Notes: a model not told the origin generated them from the letters alone. Counted from the first letter of the stretch, positions 24,417-35,990 are shown. The stretch: DNA of 64,000 nucleotides from Mesobacillus selenatarsenatis SF-1 (GCF_000813125.1 NZ_BASE01000017.1:62001-126000); one strand, 5' to 3'. Translations and numbers: made by a program.

Positions 24417-24450
24417 GGTCGGCCTCTCCTTCCTCGCTGGAAAAATAGAT

Positions 24451-24565
24451 AGCGAAAGCGCCTTGTTCAGCCCCGACAAGCGCTGGAGGGCCGACAGGTG
24501 AAGTCGTTCTTTGACTTCATTGGGCGGACCGAAGCAACTCGAGGGGCTAGGCGCTGTAGCTAGAC
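24451..24565. repeat. Full copy of a 115-120 bp interspersed, MITE-like repeat
   Basis: It runs from AGCGAAAGCGCCTTG to GGCGCTGTAGCTAGAC and contains three folding segments: AGCGCCTTG with CAAGCGCT, GAAGTC with GACTTC, and the CTCGAGGGGCTAGGCGC end. The element at 61911-62031 is nearly identical in reverse orientation. I recognise this as a family common in Bacillus genomes, from memory. It sits 34 bp upstream of the tdk start. Confidence 0.85.
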
Positions 24566-24603
24566 TTCTAGCAAAGGTTAATACATATAACCTTACTAGG
24601 TAA

Positions 24604-24655
24604 GCTTTTTTCGTATTTTTACGGCTTCTTCATGCCATAAAGGTACGAAAAAAGC
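24604..24655. repeat. 12-bp perfect inverted repeat with nested hairpin
   Basis: GCTTTTTTCGTA (24604-24615) is matched by TACGAAAAAAGC (24644-24655), with a 28-nt inner part containing GGC and GCC arms. No gene lies inside. It is between the rpmE terminator and the tdk leader. It may be a terminator-like or small palindromic element. Confidence 0.6.
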
Positions 24656-24791
24656 CTGGTTAAAAGTTCGACACTTTTTTCAGCTTTTTCCATTATAACA
24701 AAAAAAGATGCTGAATCCAGACACATTAATAAAGTTCACAAAAATAAATTTATGTACCCAAAACAGAGGCAATTTTTTTAAAAAATGCAAA

Positions 24792-24828
24792 ATAAAAAAC
24801 AGGCAAGTCGCAAAGCTTCTTGCCTGTT
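24792..24828 (-). terminator. Intrinsic terminator after rpmE
   Basis: The 10-bp stem pairs AACAGGCAAG (24798-24807) with CTTGCCTGTT (24819-24828), followed by TTTTTATTTT on the minus strand. Confidence 0.9.
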
Positions 24829-24849
24829 TGGTCGTTTCTTATATTACTA

Positions 24850-25059
24850 TTACTGGTTGTTTTTAAGACCGTATTTCTTGTTGAAGCGGTCAACACGTCC
24901 GCCAGCTTCAGCAAACTTCTGACGTCCAGTATAGAATGGGTGGCACTCAGAGCAAGTTTCAACGCGAATCTCGTTCTTAACAGAACCAGTTTCGAATTCG
25001 TTTCCGCATGCGCAAGTCACCTTAACTGTTTTGTAGTTTGGATGAATTCCTGATTTCAT
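24850..25059 (-). CDS. rpmE: Ribosomal protein bL31 (zinc-binding form)
   Basis: The 69-residue protein begins [20 protein letters not shown]. The four-cysteine zinc form is indicated by CAC and CSEC, so it is the RpmE rather than the zinc-free YtiA type. The ATG at 25059 lies 9 nt after GAAGGAG; an ATG at 25068 is too close to that site. It lies between rho and tdk. Confidence 0.96.
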   Translation of the reverse strand: MKSGIHPNYKTVKVTCACGNEFETGSVKNEIRVETCSECHPFYTGRQKFAEAGGRVDRFNKKYGLKNNQ

Positions 25060-25203
25060 TCTTTTCATCTCCTTCCGCCCTGAATCATATCCGAAACAGA
25101 GTTATAATCAACGGCTTAGGCCGTTATTGGAAAAACACACTGCACTCATTATAACAAGTCCAACTGTATATTTCAAGTTAGATTTTACAACCATAATTTG
25201 GAA

Positions 25204-26475
25204 TTAAGATCGCTTGTTATTGCTCTTCATTTCCTCGCCAAGAACGGCGAAGAAGTCTTCATTTGACTTGGACAGCCTTAGCTTGCGCAGGAATTTTTCA
25301 GCGAAATCTGGTGAATCCGACATCGATTTGCGGATTGCCCATAGCTTGTCCAGATGGTCTTTGGGAATAAGAAGTTCTTCTTTACGAGTTCCAGATCTGC
25401 GAATATCGATCGCAGGGAAGATTCTTCTTTCAGCAAGTGAACGGTCAAGATGTAGTTCCATGTTTCCTGTACCCTTGAACTCTTCATAGATGACATCATC
25501 CATACGTGATCCTGTATCAACAAGCGCAGTCGCAAGGATCGTCAAGCTGCCGCCTTCTTCGATATTACGGGCAGCACCGAAGAAGCGCTTCGGACGGTGG
25601 AATGCCGCAGGATCAATACCACCTGACAATGTACGTCCGCTTGGCGGGATGACAAGGTTGTACGCACGAGCCAGACGAGTGATGCTGTCCATCAGGATGA
25701 TGACATCACGCTTATGTTCAACAAGGCGCATCGCACGCTCAAGCACAAGCTCGGCAACCTTGATGTGGTTTTCAGGCACTTCATCAAAAGTTGAGCTGAC
25801 AACATCACCGGCAACGGAACGTTCGATATCTGTTACCTCTTCCGGACGTTCATCGATCAACAGCACGATCAGTTCTGCTTCAGGATGATTCGTCGTGATG
25901 CTGTTGGCGATTTCTTTTAAAAGCATCGTCTTACCAGCCTTAGGCGGTGCAACGATCAGGCCGCGCTGGCCAAATCCGACTGGAGCGATAACATCCATGA
26001 TTCTTGTTGATACATGTTTATGGGTTGTCTCCAGTTTCATCATGCGGTCAGGATATAATGGAGTCAAACCCGGGAAGTGAACCCTTTCTTTCGCCGATTC
26101 AGGGTCATCACCATTGACTGCCTCTACCTGGAGCAAACCGAAGTAACGTTCGTTCTCTTTAGGAGGACGGACCTTTCCCGATACTTTATCCCCATTCCTT
26201 AAATCGAAACGGCGGATCTGCGAAGCCGAGATATAGATATCCTCAGAGCTTGGCGAGTAATTGATTGGGCGCAGGAAGCCAAAGCCTTCAGACTGGATTA
26301 TTTCCAGGACACCTTCCATGAAAAAATAACCCTGTTGTTCCGCACGAGCTTTAAGAATTGCAAAAATAAGTTCTTTTTTCGATAATTTGCTGTAGTAAGA
26401 GACTTTATATTCCTTTGCCAGTTCATAAAGCTCTTTTAATTTCATATTTTCTAAGCTTGAAATATTTACTTCCAT
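25204..26475 (-). CDS. rho: Transcription termination factor Rho
   Basis: Rho is a hexameric RNA helicase that ends transcription and limits antisense RNA. The 423-residue protein has an N-terminal domain, a cold-shock-like RNA-binding domain (GFGFLRP near 64-70), and the ATPase with P-loop APPKAGKT (176-183). The ATG at 26475 follows GGTGACATT and gives [20 protein letters not shown]. The frame is open to 26607 without a good site. A small palindrome, ACGGCTTAGGCCGT, lies after the gene at about 25109. Confidence 0.97.
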   Translation of the reverse strand: MEVNISSLENMKLKELYELAKEYKVSYYSKLSKKELIFAILKARAEQQGYFFMEGVLEIIQSEGFGFLRPINYSPSSEDIYISASQIRRFDLRNGDKVSGKVRPPKENERYFGLLQVEAVNGDDPESAKERVHFPGLTPLYPDRMMKLETTHKHVSTRIMDVIAPVGFGQRGLIVAPPKAGKTMLLKEIANSITTNHPEAELIVLLIDERPEEVTDIERSVAGDVVSSTFDEVPENHIKVAELVLERAMRLVEHKRDVIILMDSITRLARAYNLVIPPSGRTLSGGIDPAAFHRPKRFFGAARNIEEGGSLTILATALVDTGSRMDDVIYEEFKGTGNMELHLDRSLAERRIFPAIDIRRSGTRKEELLIPKDHLDKLWAIRKSMSDSPDFAEKFLRKLRLSKSNEDFFAVLGEEMKSNNKRS

Positions 26476-26699
26476 AATGTCACCACGCCTTAAAATATTT
26501 CGATTTCCCCCATAAAAAAATGTATTAAGAATAAATGCGTATGGATGGAAAAAGAAGAAATGAGTTTCCTTTGAAGGTTGTAAGAAGGAATTAATGAAGG
26601 TGTACAACTTATTTGTGCCTAATCTAAATCAACAAGATTATTAAAACAATTTTCATTTTACCCTTAAATAGGAAAAATAATCAATCATTTTATTTATTA

Positions 26700-26733
26700 G
26701 CTCCCTTTACCTATAGAATGCGGTGAAGGGAGC
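26700..26733 (-). terminator. Probable terminator after glpX
   Basis: The 8-bp stem pairs GCTCCCTT with AAGGGAGC. The following minus-strand tract (TAATAAATAAAAT) is weak in T. Confidence 0.6.
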
Positions 26734-26772
26734 ATGTTTGTAAGGGTTTACTCAATTTTTATAAAAAAAGTA

Positions 26773-27735
26773 TTATTTCATTACCAGGTGCGGCTTTTTC
26801 TTTAGGCTGTGCTGTCCTTCAATGAAGCGGACTGTGCCTGATTTTGCACGCATGACGACTGAATGGGTTGAGCCGTAAGAGCCTTTGAATTGGACTCCTT
26901 TAAGCAACTCACCATCGGTTACGCCTGTTGCAGCGAAAATTGCATCGTCACCGCGGACGAAATCTTCCATAAGAAGGACTTTATTGACATCGATGCCCAT
27001 TTTTTTGCAGCGCTCGAGTTCTGCGTCATTTTGCGGTAGCAATCTACCCTGGATTTCGCCGCCGAGGCTTTTCAGAGCTACTGCTGCAATTACACCCTCA
27101 GGTGCTCCGCCTGAACCGAACAGGATATCCACGCCGGTAGTATCAAACGCTGTATTGATCGCGCCAGCTACATCGCCGTCATTGATCAATTTAATCCTTG
27201 CACCTGCTTCACGAAGCTGGGCAATGATATGTTCATGGCGAGGACGATTCAATACCGTAGCCACAACATCTTCAATATCCTTGTTCTTCGCTTTTGCTAC
27301 GGCCTTCAGATTATCAAGAACAGAAGCATTGATATCGACCATTCCTACAGCCTCAGGACCTACCGCAAGTTTATCCATGTACATGTCCGGTGCGTGAAGC
27401 AGATTACCGTTATCTGCCACAGCAAGGACTGCAAGGGCATTCCAGCCGCCAGATGCGACAATGTTCGTTCCTTCCAAAGGATCGACAGCGACATCCAAAC
27501 GCGGGCCATAGCCTGTCCCAAGCTTTTCACCGATATACAGCATCGGCGCTTCGTCCATTTCCCCTTCACCGATAACGACTGTACCTTTCATCGGGATGGT
27601 GTCAAACACATCTCTCATTGCCGACGTTGCAGCATCGTCAGCTTCGTCTTTTTTACCGCGTCCCATCCAGCGGGCTGAAGCAAGCGCCGCCGCCTCTGTC
27701 ACGCGGACCAGTTCCATCGTTAAGCTACGTTCCAT
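26773..27735 (-). CDS. glpX: Fructose-1,6-bisphosphatase, class II (GlpX)
   Basis: GlpX hydrolyses fructose 1,6-bisphosphate in gluconeogenesis. The 320-residue protein starts [20 protein letters not shown] and has the metal-binding motifs [11 protein letters not shown] and [11 protein letters not shown], and an SGGAPEG block. It is near fbaA and fsa, which act on the same sugar phosphates, and lies between murA and rho as in B. subtilis (ywjI). Confidence 0.95.
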   Translation of the reverse strand: MERSLTMELVRVTEAAALASARWMGRGKKDEADDAATSAMRDVFDTIPMKGTVVIGEGEMDEAPMLYIGEKLGTGYGPRLDVAVDPLEGTNIVASGGWNALAVLAVADNGNLLHAPDMYMDKLAVGPEAVGMVDINASVLDNLKAVAKAKNKDIEDVVATVLNRPRHEHIIAQLREAGARIKLINDGDVAGAINTAFDTTGVDILFGSGGAPEGVIAAVALKSLGGEIQGRLLPQNDAELERCKKMGIDVNKVLLMEDFVRGDDAIFAATGVTDGELLKGVQFKGSYGSTHSVVMRAKSGTVRFIEGQHSLKKKPHLVMK

Positions 27736-27979
27736 ATGATCATCCCCTAATCATGAAAGATGCTAATGCCTATCGAAAATGCGTTCCTCTCAACCAATCT
27801 GTTACCACAAATCAACTTTCTCCTCGTTAGTCGATTATGTCTCCGGATCCACTTAAGATGCGAAACTTTGATACTGCCATACTTGGCTGATCGATAGTTG
27901 AATAAGTTATACTATTTCGCGATTCTGATATGCATTAGCACCACTATTTGTATTGTACAGCTCTATTGTACTATACTTT

Positions 27980-29266
27980 TTATGATTTTTTCACTTCTTC
28001 TTGCTCTTCAGATGTCATATCTTCACGCCAAATTGTGGCACCTAGTCCATTTAGCTTTTCAACAATATGGCTGTAGCCGCGGTCGATATGGTCGACACCA
28101 GTGATTTCGGTGACGCCTTCCGCCATCAGCCCGGCTATGACAAGCGCAGCTCCGGCGCGTAGGTCACTAGCCTTTACTTTAGCTCCCTGCAGCTTGACAG
28201 GACCGCTGATGATTGCCGATCTGCCTTCGACTTTAATATTGGCATTCATTCTTCTAAGCTCGTCGATATGCTTGAAGCGGGCGCCATAAATCGTATCTGT
28301 CACGACACTTGAGCCCTCTGCCCTTGTCAGCAGCGCTGTGAATGGCTGCTGTAAATCGGTTGGGAAACCAGGGTAAACAAGTGTCTTAATATCGATTGCT
28401 TTGTATCGTTCAGTTGGTGCGACATAAATTTGCTCGTCACTTGCTTCAATATGAGCACCCATTTCCTTCAGCTTGGCCACAAGTGACTCAATATGCTGCG
28501 GAATCACATTATCTATTGTTACACCTTCACCAATGGCAGCACCAAGAATAAGGTACGTCCCTGCTTCGATGCGGTCAGGAATGATCGTGTGACGGCAGCC
28601 GTGAAGCTCGTCGACGCCATCGATCCGGATGACATCCGTTCCTGCGCCTTTGATTTTCGCTCCCATATTTGTGAGCAAGGTCGCTACATCAATGATTTCC
28701 GGCTCTTTTGCCGCATTTTCAATGATTGTGCGCCCTTTTGCACGGACCGCGGCAAGCATGATGTTGATTGTTGCTCCAACGCTTACGACGTCAAGATAAA
28801 TCCTGGCACCGCGAAGCTCATCGGCACGCAGGTAAATCGCGCCTTGTTCGTTTGTCACGCTTGCGCCAAGCGCTTCGAATCCTTTTATATGCTGGTCGAT
28901 CGGCCTTGGGCCCAAATGGCAGCCGCCCGGCAGTCCGATGACAGCCTTTTTGAAACGGCCCAGCATCGCTCCCATTAAATAGTATGAAGCTCGCAGCTTT
29001 TTCACTTTTCCATTCGGCAAAGGCATGGAAATCATGGAAGACGGATCTACCGTCATTTCATTGTTCGAGAATTCAACAGAACCGCCGATCTCCTCCATTA
29101 AGTCCTTGAGCATATGAACGTCGGAAATATCCGGCAAACCTTCAATGGTCACAGGCGATTCAGCTAAAATCGTTGCTGGGATCAAGGCCACTGCGCTGTT
29201 TTTTGCACCGCTGACCCGAACAGTCCCTTTTAAAGGATAGCCGCCTGCAATCTTAAGCTTTTCCAT
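27980..29266 (-). CDS. murA: UDP-N-acetylglucosamine 1-carboxyvinyltransferase (MurAB/MurZ type)
   Basis: MurA transfers enolpyruvate from PEP to UDP-GlcNAc, the first committed step of peptidoglycan synthesis and the target of fosfomycin. The 428-residue protein has the KN pair at 22-23 in SGAKNSA and the catalytic Cys116 in GGCHLGPRP, so fosfomycin could bind. The location beside glpX and rho fits the second paralogue (murAB/murZ) of Bacillus. The ATG at 29266 is chosen; the upstream open frame lacks a site. No clear terminator follows. Confidence 0.94.
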   Translation of the reverse strand: MEKLKIAGGYPLKGTVRVSGAKNSAVALIPATILAESPVTIEGLPDISDVHMLKDLMEEIGGSVEFSNNEMTVDPSSMISMPLPNGKVKKLRASYYLMGAMLGRFKKAVIGLPGGCHLGPRPIDQHIKGFEALGASVTNEQGAIYLRADELRGARIYLDVVSVGATINIMLAAVRAKGRTIIENAAKEPEIIDVATLLTNMGAKIKGAGTDVIRIDGVDELHGCRHTIIPDRIEAGTYLILGAAIGEGVTIDNVIPQHIESLVAKLKEMGAHIEASDEQIYVAPTERYKAIDIKTLVYPGFPTDLQQPFTALLTRAEGSSVVTDTIYGARFKHIDELRRMNANIKVEGRSAIISGPVKLQGAKVKASDLRAGAALVIAGLMAEGVTEITGVDHIDRGYSHIVEKLNGLGATIWREDMTSEEQEEVKKS

Positions 29267-29493
29267 TTTTGACTCCCTTCTAAGCCGTGATGTATTAAGG
29301 TCAAGCTGGAGTTGCAAACAATTACAGCTAAGACCGATATAGGCTCTACTTAGATTTAAATTACCGAAATCGATAAGGAACATTTTTCCATTAAAAATAC
29401 TCAGATTCCGGGAGTTTTCTATTCCTTTAGTTTACACGATATTCCCAAATTCATGTAATAAAATGCAAAAAAGTTTAAATTGGGTAAAACTTC

Positions 29494-29528
29494 CTAATAA
29501 AGATGGTCTCAGTTTGCCGAGACCATCT
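29494..29528 (-). terminator. Intrinsic terminator downstream of fsa, displaced by a repeat
   Basis: The 10-bp stem pairs AGATGGTCTC (29501-29510) with GAGACCATCT (29519-29528), followed by TTTATTAGG on the minus strand. It lies about 370 bp past the fsa stop, with the element at 29599-29849 in between. Confidence 0.75.
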
Positions 29529-29598
29529 CTGTGTAAATCCCACTGACGTCTGAATCTCAGAGCTATTATTTTAAATTAATGACTCTCCGAAATTAGTC

Positions 29599-29849
29599 GT
29601 TGATTTCCGTTCCAGGCGCTTCGCTTTCCGCGGGAAGAATTATGAAAAAGCCCAACTGCCGGCTTTTTCATGAGCGAATTCTTCCTAGGGCAGCTCGGGG
29701 AGCCTCCTCAGCGCTAAAGCGCTTGCGGGGTCTCACCTGTCCCGCTGATCCCGCAGGACTTTGAATAGGCTTCATCCGAGTTCGCCCACGCACGATGGAA
29801 ATGCGTTAGCATTTTCGGAGGAGTCTGCGCGCCTTCCACTTCAATCAAC
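29599..29849. mobile_element. MITE-like element with two secondary insertions
   Basis: The ends are GTTGATT (29599) and AATCAAC (29849), with further partly complementary sequence (TCCAGGCGC against GCGCGCCTTCCA). Between them is a GC-rich body with GGGGTCTCACCTGTCCCGC. A nested palindrome is inserted near the left end: AAGAATT (29635-29641) and TGAAAAAGCC (29643-29652) face GGCTTTTTCA (29661-29670) and AATTCTT (29677-29683). About 60 bp of other sequence lies near 29760-29820. There is no transposase gene. The body matches a repeat I know as common in Bacillus, from memory. Confidence 0.75.
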
Positions 29850-29899
29850 TGGATTTAAATCATTAATTTGCTTTTCCCATTCCTTAAAAGAAGGAAAAA

Positions 29900-30547
29900 T
29901 TACTGTCCGCGTGATTCCCAGTCTTTCAGGAATGCTTCGATTCCTTTGTCTGTTAGTGGGTGGTTGAACATTTGCTGGATTACTTTGAATGGTACTGTTG
30001 CGATGTGTGCTCCTCTTAGTGCTGCGTCTGTTACGTGTTGTGGATGGCGGATGGACGCGGCGATGATTTCTGTGTCGATTCCGTGGATGGTGAAGATTTC
30101 GGCAATCGTTGAAATCAGGTCGAGTCCGTTATGGCCGATATCATCCAGGCGGCCCAGGAATGGGGAAACGTATGTAGCTCCTGCTCTGGCTGCAAGTAAA
30201 GCCTGGTTCGCACTGAAGACCAATGTTACATTCGTCTTGATTCCCTCTTTTGAGAATACCGAAACGGCCTTCAACCCTTCTGGGGTCATCGGAACTTTGA
30301 TCGTGATGTTTGGAGCGATTGCAGCAAGCTCTTTCCCTTCTTTGATCATGCCTTCTGCATCTAGTGCGATGACTTCTGCGCTGACGGAACCAGGAACTAA
30401 TTCAGTGATTTCCTTCAAGCGGTCTTCAAACTTTACATTCTTTTCTTTTGCTACTAGTGAAGGATTCGTTGTAACCCCTGATAAAATTCCCAGTGTATAG
30501 GCCTCACGAATTTCTTCCATATTCGCAGTATCGATAAAAAACTTCAT
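29900..30547 (-). CDS. fsa: Fructose-6-phosphate aldolase / small transaldolase
   Basis: The 215-residue TalC/Fsa-type enzyme forms a Schiff base through the Lys in [12 protein letters not shown] (near residue 84). It begins [20 protein letters not shown] and has the TNPSL motif. Family members act as transaldolase or as fructose-6-phosphate aldolase, and the sequence alone does not decide between them. It lies between murA and fbaA, equal to B. subtilis ywjH/tal. Confidence 0.93.
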   Translation of the reverse strand: MKFFIDTANMEEIREAYTLGILSGVTTNPSLVAKEKNVKFEDRLKEITELVPGSVSAEVIALDAEGMIKEGKELAAIAPNITIKVPMTPEGLKAVSVFSKEGIKTNVTLVFSANQALLAARAGATYVSPFLGRLDDIGHNGLDLISTIAEIFTIHGIDTEIIAASIRHPQHVTDAALRGAHIATVPFKVIQQMFNHPLTDKGIEAFLKDWESRGQ

Positions 30548-30596
30548 TTGTAAACGCCTCCAGTCGACAAAATTTTCAGTCTGATATAAATGGACA

Positions 30597-30623
30597 AAAA
30601 CCGCCTTATTGTAAGGCGGTTTT
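30597..30623 (-). terminator. Intrinsic terminator after fbaA
   Basis: The 12-bp stem pairs AAAACCGCCTTA with TAAGGCGGTTTT around a 3-nt loop, with flanking T residues in both directions. Confidence 0.88.
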
Positions 30624-30647
30624 AATTATAACAAAATTTTAATGCTA

Positions 30648-31505
30648 TTACGCTTTATTAGAAGAACCAAATTCGCGAATTTTGCCGATGACAGTTTCCT
30701 TGATCGCGTCGCGAGCTGGTCCTAGGTATTTACGTGGATCGTATTCTTCAGGCTTTGCAGCAAGAGTTTCACGAACTGCTTTAGCAGAAGCGATTTGGTT
30801 TTCAGTATTTACGTTTACTTTAGCAGTACCGAAAGAAATAGCTTTCTGGATGTCTTTTGTAGGGATTCCAGTTCCGCCGTGCAATACTAATGGTACGCCA
30901 GCAGTCTTGTTGATTTCTTCCATTTCCTTGAAACCAAGGTTTGGTTCGCCTTTGTAAGGGCCGTGTACAGATCCAAGTGCAGGAGCCAGGCAGTCGATGC
31001 CAGTGCGTTGAACAAGTTCTTCACACTCTTTAGGATCAGCATAGATAACGCCATCAGCAACGACATCATCTTCCTGTCCTCCGACTACTCCTAATTCAGC
31101 TTCGACAGAAACACCTTTTGAATGAGCGTATTCTACAACCTTTGAAGTTGTTGAAACATTCTCTTCGAAAGGACCGTGTGAAGCATCGATCATAACAGAT
31201 GTGAAACCTGCATCGATAGCTTCTTTACATTTTTCGTAGCTTGAACCATGGTCTAAGTGAATTGCGACAGGAACTGTTGTTTTGTAGTCCTCCATCAATC
31301 CTTCTACCATTTTCACTACTGTTTTGAAGCCGCCCATGTAACGTGCAGCGCCTTCGGAAACACCAAGGATAACTGGCGATTTTTCAGCTTCTGCAGCCTG
31401 AAGGATCGCTTGAGTAAATTCAAGGTTATTTAAGTTAAATTGCCCAACAGCGTAGCCTTCCGCATTCGCTTTTTTCAGCATTTCAGTCATTGAAACTAAA
31501 GGCAT
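30648..31505 (-). CDS. fbaA: Fructose-bisphosphate aldolase, class II
   Basis: FbaA is the zinc-dependent aldolase of glycolysis and gluconeogenesis. The 285-residue protein has the His-rich zinc site in [13 protein letters not shown], an AELG motif with Glu, and VLHGGTGIP near 210. The ATG at 31505 gives [20 protein letters not shown]; the 11 extra upstream codons in the open frame are not expected to be coding. Confidence 0.97.
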   Translation of the reverse strand: MPLVSMTEMLKKANAEGYAVGQFNLNNLEFTQAILQAAEAEKSPVILGVSEGAARYMGGFKTVVKMVEGLMEDYKTTVPVAIHLDHGSSYEKCKEAIDAGFTSVMIDASHGPFEENVSTTSKVVEYAHSKGVSVEAELGVVGGQEDDVVADGVIYADPKECEELVQRTGIDCLAPALGSVHGPYKGEPNLGFKEMEEINKTAGVPLVLHGGTGIPTKDIQKAISFGTAKVNVNTENQIASAKAVRETLAAKPEEYDPRKYLGPARDAIKETVIGKIREFGSSNKA

Positions 31506-31772
31506 ATTTTTTCCTCCTTCGTTATGATCAATTTTCATTTTGACAATGCTACCATTTTAAAGGTTTTCCTTCTCTGCTTTTGATTATGTACCCGAGATGG
31601 CATTCATCAAAACGAATGATCCTGTGGAATTCATAAGTATCATACCAAAAGAAAATCAGAATTACCATTGTTCAAGCCTTGTTTTTAAAAGTGTCATAAA
31701 AATGCTATAAAGCAAGCGTTACCAATAATTTAACTAGTCTGTAAACTCAGTTTTTACCTGCTTTTTAAAAGG
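31506..31772. other. Spacer upstream of fbaA
   Basis: I see no gene, repeat array or clear promoter in this spacer. It is AT-rich near 31680-31760. Confidence 0.4.
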
Positions 31773-31803
31773 AAATGCCCTCCGAAAATTCGAGAGGACA
31801 TTT
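31773..31803 (-). terminator. Intrinsic terminator after spo0F
   Basis: On the minus strand AAATGTCCTCTCG pairs with CGGAGGGCATTT around AATTTT, followed by CCTTTTAAAA. Confidence 0.8.
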
Positions 31804-31823
31804 CTATGTAAGCTGTTTTTAAT

Positions 31824-32192
31824 TTAAGAAACGGTTTGCGAATATTTTTTAACTGCTGCACGAATGTCATCAATATCGAATGGTTTTGCGAAGTGGGTCA
31901 GCGCACCCAGATCCATGGCTTCCTGAATCATATCAAGCTCGCCGTAAGCGGTCATGATGATGACGCGGATATCAGGGTCGATTACTTTCATTCTTTTTAA
32001 AATTTCAATTCCATCCATACCAGGGATCTTCATGTCCAAAAGAACTAGATCTGGTGGATGCTTTTTAACGATATCCAGGGCCTGGACGCCATTTGCAGCT
32101 TGATACGTTTGATAACCTTCTTTTTGCAGCACTTCATTAAGTAGAATTCTGATGCCAAACTGGTCGTCTACAATTAGTATTTTTTCTTTCAT
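31824..32192 (-). CDS. spo0F: Sporulation phosphorelay response regulator Spo0F
   Basis: Spo0F is a stand-alone receiver domain that takes phosphate from sporulation kinases and passes it through Spo0B to Spo0A. The 122-residue protein has the acidic pair Asp9-Asp10, the phospho-acceptor Asp53 in [13 protein letters not shown], Thr81 and Lys103 in FAKPFD, and no output domain. A sigma-H promoter and a 0A box lie upstream. Confidence 0.97.
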   Translation of the reverse strand: MKEKILIVDDQFGIRILLNEVLQKEGYQTYQAANGVQALDIVKKHPPDLVLLDMKIPGMDGIEILKRMKVIDPDIRVIIMTAYGELDMIQEAMDLGALTHFAKPFDIDDIRAAVKKYSQTVS

Positions 32193-32275
32193 GCCGCCTC
32201 TTCCCCCTAATAAATGTAGTATATTGTTAAATGTGTTTATACAGGAAATGGTTTCGTCTTATCCCCATTTACACA

Positions 32276-32302
32276 ATTCGTTAAAAAGCTTGAAATTCCT
32301 CC
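32276..32302 (-). promoter_or_regulatory. Predicted sigma-H promoter of spo0F
   Basis: On the minus strand GGAGGAATT (32302-32294), an 11-bp spacer and AACGAAT (32282-32276) match the sigma-H consensus RNAGGAWWW-N11-12-RNNGAAT at every defined position. Confidence 0.82.
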
Positions 32303-32331
32303 CATATTTTCAAACTTATTTTTCGACAGAT

Positions 32332-32338
32332 GCTTTTT
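32332..32338 (-). promoter_or_regulatory. 0A box (Spo0A binding site) upstream of spo0F
   Basis: TGTCGAA on the minus strand (32338-32332) is a perfect 0A box, about 30 bp upstream of the sigma-H -35. Spo0A control of spo0F is known in B. subtilis. Confidence 0.7.
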
Positions 32339-32391
32339 CATTTCCATTGTAGTACCTTATAATCAGTATTGGCAAAAACGGAGGTGCTGTT

Positions 32392-32913
32392 ATGTTAAAA
32401 ATGTTTTCGACACAGCTGACAGGTTTGTTCAACAGACTTCAGGAAAAAGAAGAATTTTCGATAGAGGACGGAGCGCGTCTGCTTGCACAGGCTGCAGCTG
32501 GCGAGGGAACTGTTTATATTTTCGGTACGAAGGAGATGCAGGCTGTAGCCCTTGAAGCGGTTTATGGTGAGGAACCATTGCAATCTGCGGCGATTTTCAC
32601 AGAGGACGTGGAACTTGAGGCTGCTGACCGAGTTCTGGTTGTAAGCCGTTATGCAGATGACGAAGAGGCTGTCGGAGCAGCGCGTGATTTGCAGGAAAAA
32701 GGGATTCCATTCGTGGCTATCTCCACGGTCCGCGGTGAAAATGAAGCCGCAGGCCTGAATACTCTGGCTGACGTACACATCGATTTAAGATTGAAAAAAG
32801 GACTTCTGCCTGATGAAATGGGCAACAGAGTCGGCTATCCTACTTCCATCGTCGCATTATACATTTTCTTCGGCTTGAAGTTCACGATAGAGGAAATTTT
32901 AGAGGAGTACTAA
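32392..32913 (+). CDS. ywjG: DUF2529 family protein (YwjG)
   Basis: The 173-residue soluble protein has a SIS-like alternating pattern: TVYIFGTKEMQAVALEAVYG, then DRVLVVSRYADDEEAV and IPFVAISTVRGENE. It has no proven function. It is preceded by CGGAGGTG and lies between spo0F (divergent) and pyrG (convergent), as in B. subtilis. A role linked to sugar-phosphate binding is inference from the fold pattern only. Confidence 0.85.
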   Translation: MLKMFSTQLTGLFNRLQEKEEFSIEDGARLLAQAAAGEGTVYIFGTKEMQAVALEAVYGEEPLQSAAIFTEDVELEAADRVLVVSRYADDEEAVGAARDLQEKGIPFVAISTVRGENEAAGLNTLADVHIDLRLKKGLLPDEMGNRVGYPTSIVALYIFFGLKFTIEEILEEY

Positions 32914-32948
32914 CTGAACTGGCTCTCTTAAAAAATCCATATAAACGC

Positions 32949-32979
32949 AAAAAAGCCGGTGATTTTTTACCGGCTTTTT
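32949..32979. terminator. Bidirectional terminator between ywjG and pyrG
   Basis: AAAAAGCCGGT pairs with ACCGGCTTTTT around an 8-nt loop, giving T-tracts for both convergent genes. Confidence 0.92.
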
Positions 32980-32995
32980 GCTATTTTCCCGCCTA

Positions 32996-34642
<1,647 letters not shown>

Positions 34643-34741
34643 TTAATTGATTTATTAATAAATTTTTTAACTGTTTCATCGGCCTGCATTACCGCATGCA
34701 AACCTATTCCATTAGGGGTTTTTCAGCTATCTGGACAAAAT

Positions 34742-34780
34742 AAAAAAAACGCCCCACATACAGAGTATGGGGAGCGTTTT
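34742..34780 (-). terminator. Intrinsic terminator after rpoE
   Basis: On the minus strand AACGCTCCCCATAC pairs with GTATGTGGGGCGTT (one mismatch), followed by TTTTTT. Confidence 0.9.
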
Positions 34781-34862
34781 GTAAATGTTTTACATAATCG
34801 TCCTTTTTTAAGGAGCCCAAAAAGTATTCTACAGCCGGTCCTGGTAAAAGTCAAGCTGTTAA

Positions 34863-35426
34863 TTACTGTTCTTCGTCCTCTTCCGCATCTTCGTCTTCGA
34901 GTGGAAGATCTTCTTCTTCGTCTTCTAATAACTCATCTTCGTCTTCGAAGTCATCAGTGTCTTCAATATCCTCATCGAAGTCTTCATCATCATCGTCATC
35001 ATCGAGATCATCGTCGTCATCTTCATCAAATTCGTCGATGTCATCATCGAAGTCAAGATCTTCCTCATCGATTTCATCGAATTCGTCAAGATCGAGGTCA
35101 TCCTCATCGACAGCCTTCTTGGCTTTCTTCTTCTTCGGCTTGACTGTCGTGACATTATCTTCTTCCATTTGGTCAACAGGATACCAAACGCGCAGTCCCC
35201 AACGGCTTTCGCTCTGGGACATGAAACGTCCATCTATGTTTATATCTGTATAGAACTGAACCATTTTTTCAGTTACTTCGGCCTCGTCCAATTTCATGAC
35301 CTTCTTGATCTCCGTCATAAGGTCTTGAAATGTAACAGCCTGCTTTTTCTCTTTTAAAATTTCAAAGGCAACTTCAATCATTGACATTTCTTGAAGCTCT
35401 TCTTTTGAGTATTGTTTTAAACTCAA
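34863..35426 (-). CDS. rpoE: RNA polymerase delta subunit
   Basis: Delta helps RNA polymerase recycle and affects promoter open complexes in Gram-positive bacteria. The 187-residue protein has an N-terminal folded domain (about 1-90, with EMSMIEVAFEILKEKKQA) and then a long disordered tail of almost only Asp and Glu after a KKKKAKK patch. The likely start is a TTG at 35426 with AAAGGAA 8-9 nt upstream, giving MSLKQYSKEELQ. The GTG at 35435 is too near the ribosome site. Confidence 0.93.
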   Translation of the reverse strand: MSLKQYSKEELQEMSMIEVAFEILKEKKQAVTFQDLMTEIKKVMKLDEAEVTEKMVQFYTDINIDGRFMSQSESRWGLRVWYPVDQMEEDNVTTVKPKKKKAKKAVDEDDLDLDEFDEIDEEDLDFDDDIDEFDEDDDDDLDDDDDDEDFDEDIEDTDDFEDEDELLEDEEEDLPLEDEDAEEDEEQ

Positions 35427-35543
35427 TCTCCGCACTTCCTTTCTCTATTCCAGGCCTTACCCGGCCTTGCGTCCGAAAACAAGGAAAATATCCCAGAATG
35501 CATATTCTACATTATAAACAAATTCTAAACCTTTATGCCAGTT

Positions 35544-35759
35544 TTATCTGTCCTTTTCTCGCCTTTTTTCGCTTTCGTTATCACCTTTCCTGCTGCCAGT
35601 CCTTTTTCTCTTTTTAAGCTGGGTATAAGCCATGAAAAAGAAGACAATCGAAAGAATGAAAAAAGATATCGCCCCGAGCTGTCGCTGGTATAGATAATAC
35701 ATGGCTGCAGCTGCCATAACAGCCCCTGCCGTTAATAACACCGATCTCACAAATTTCAC
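35544..35759 (-). CDS. Small membrane protein, unknown
   Basis: The 71-residue protein has two hydrophobic helices (about 5-22 and 28-47) and a strongly basic C-terminal tail (KKRKRTGSRKG). I do not recognise the family. It lies 117 bp upstream of rpoE on the same strand. The start is uncertain: GTG at 35759 or GTG three codons later. It could also be a chance frame, but composition and position look real. Confidence 0.5.
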   Translation of the reverse strand: MKFVRSVLLTAGAVMAAAAMYYLYQRQLGAISFFILSIVFFFMAYTQLKKRKRTGSRKGDNESEKRREKDR

Positions 35760-35950
35760 ATCCTGAAGTAGGTCGTATGTATTAGCTGATATCTAGATTA
35801 TATAAGATTATTTGGTAAAAGATATGAAAAGTTCTATAAAAGTTGCTTTTGACCCAAATCTCATCTCATATTCGTGCTCTCTTCATAGAAGCTGGATCTA
35901 TTAATGATTATTAATAGGCTAATGCTATTTTACGAAAAGCGCATAACAAA
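35760..35950. other. AT-rich spacer
   Basis: Apart from AT-rich stretches I see no gene or array in this spacer. It separates the small membrane gene from the icmF 3' end. Confidence 0.35.
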
Positions 35951-35990
35951 ATGCAAGATGGCTCATAGTTTTCCTACAAGCCACCTTGCC
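35951..35990 (-). terminator. Possible terminator after icmF
   Basis: On the minus strand AAGGTGGCT pairs with AGCCATCTT, then GCATTTTGTT. It lies about 105 bp past the stop codon. Confidence 0.5.

Noticed and set aside
34863-35253. Long plus-strand Ser-rich frames over rpoE
   Set aside because: They are the antisense of the Asp/Glu-rich tail of the delta subunit.
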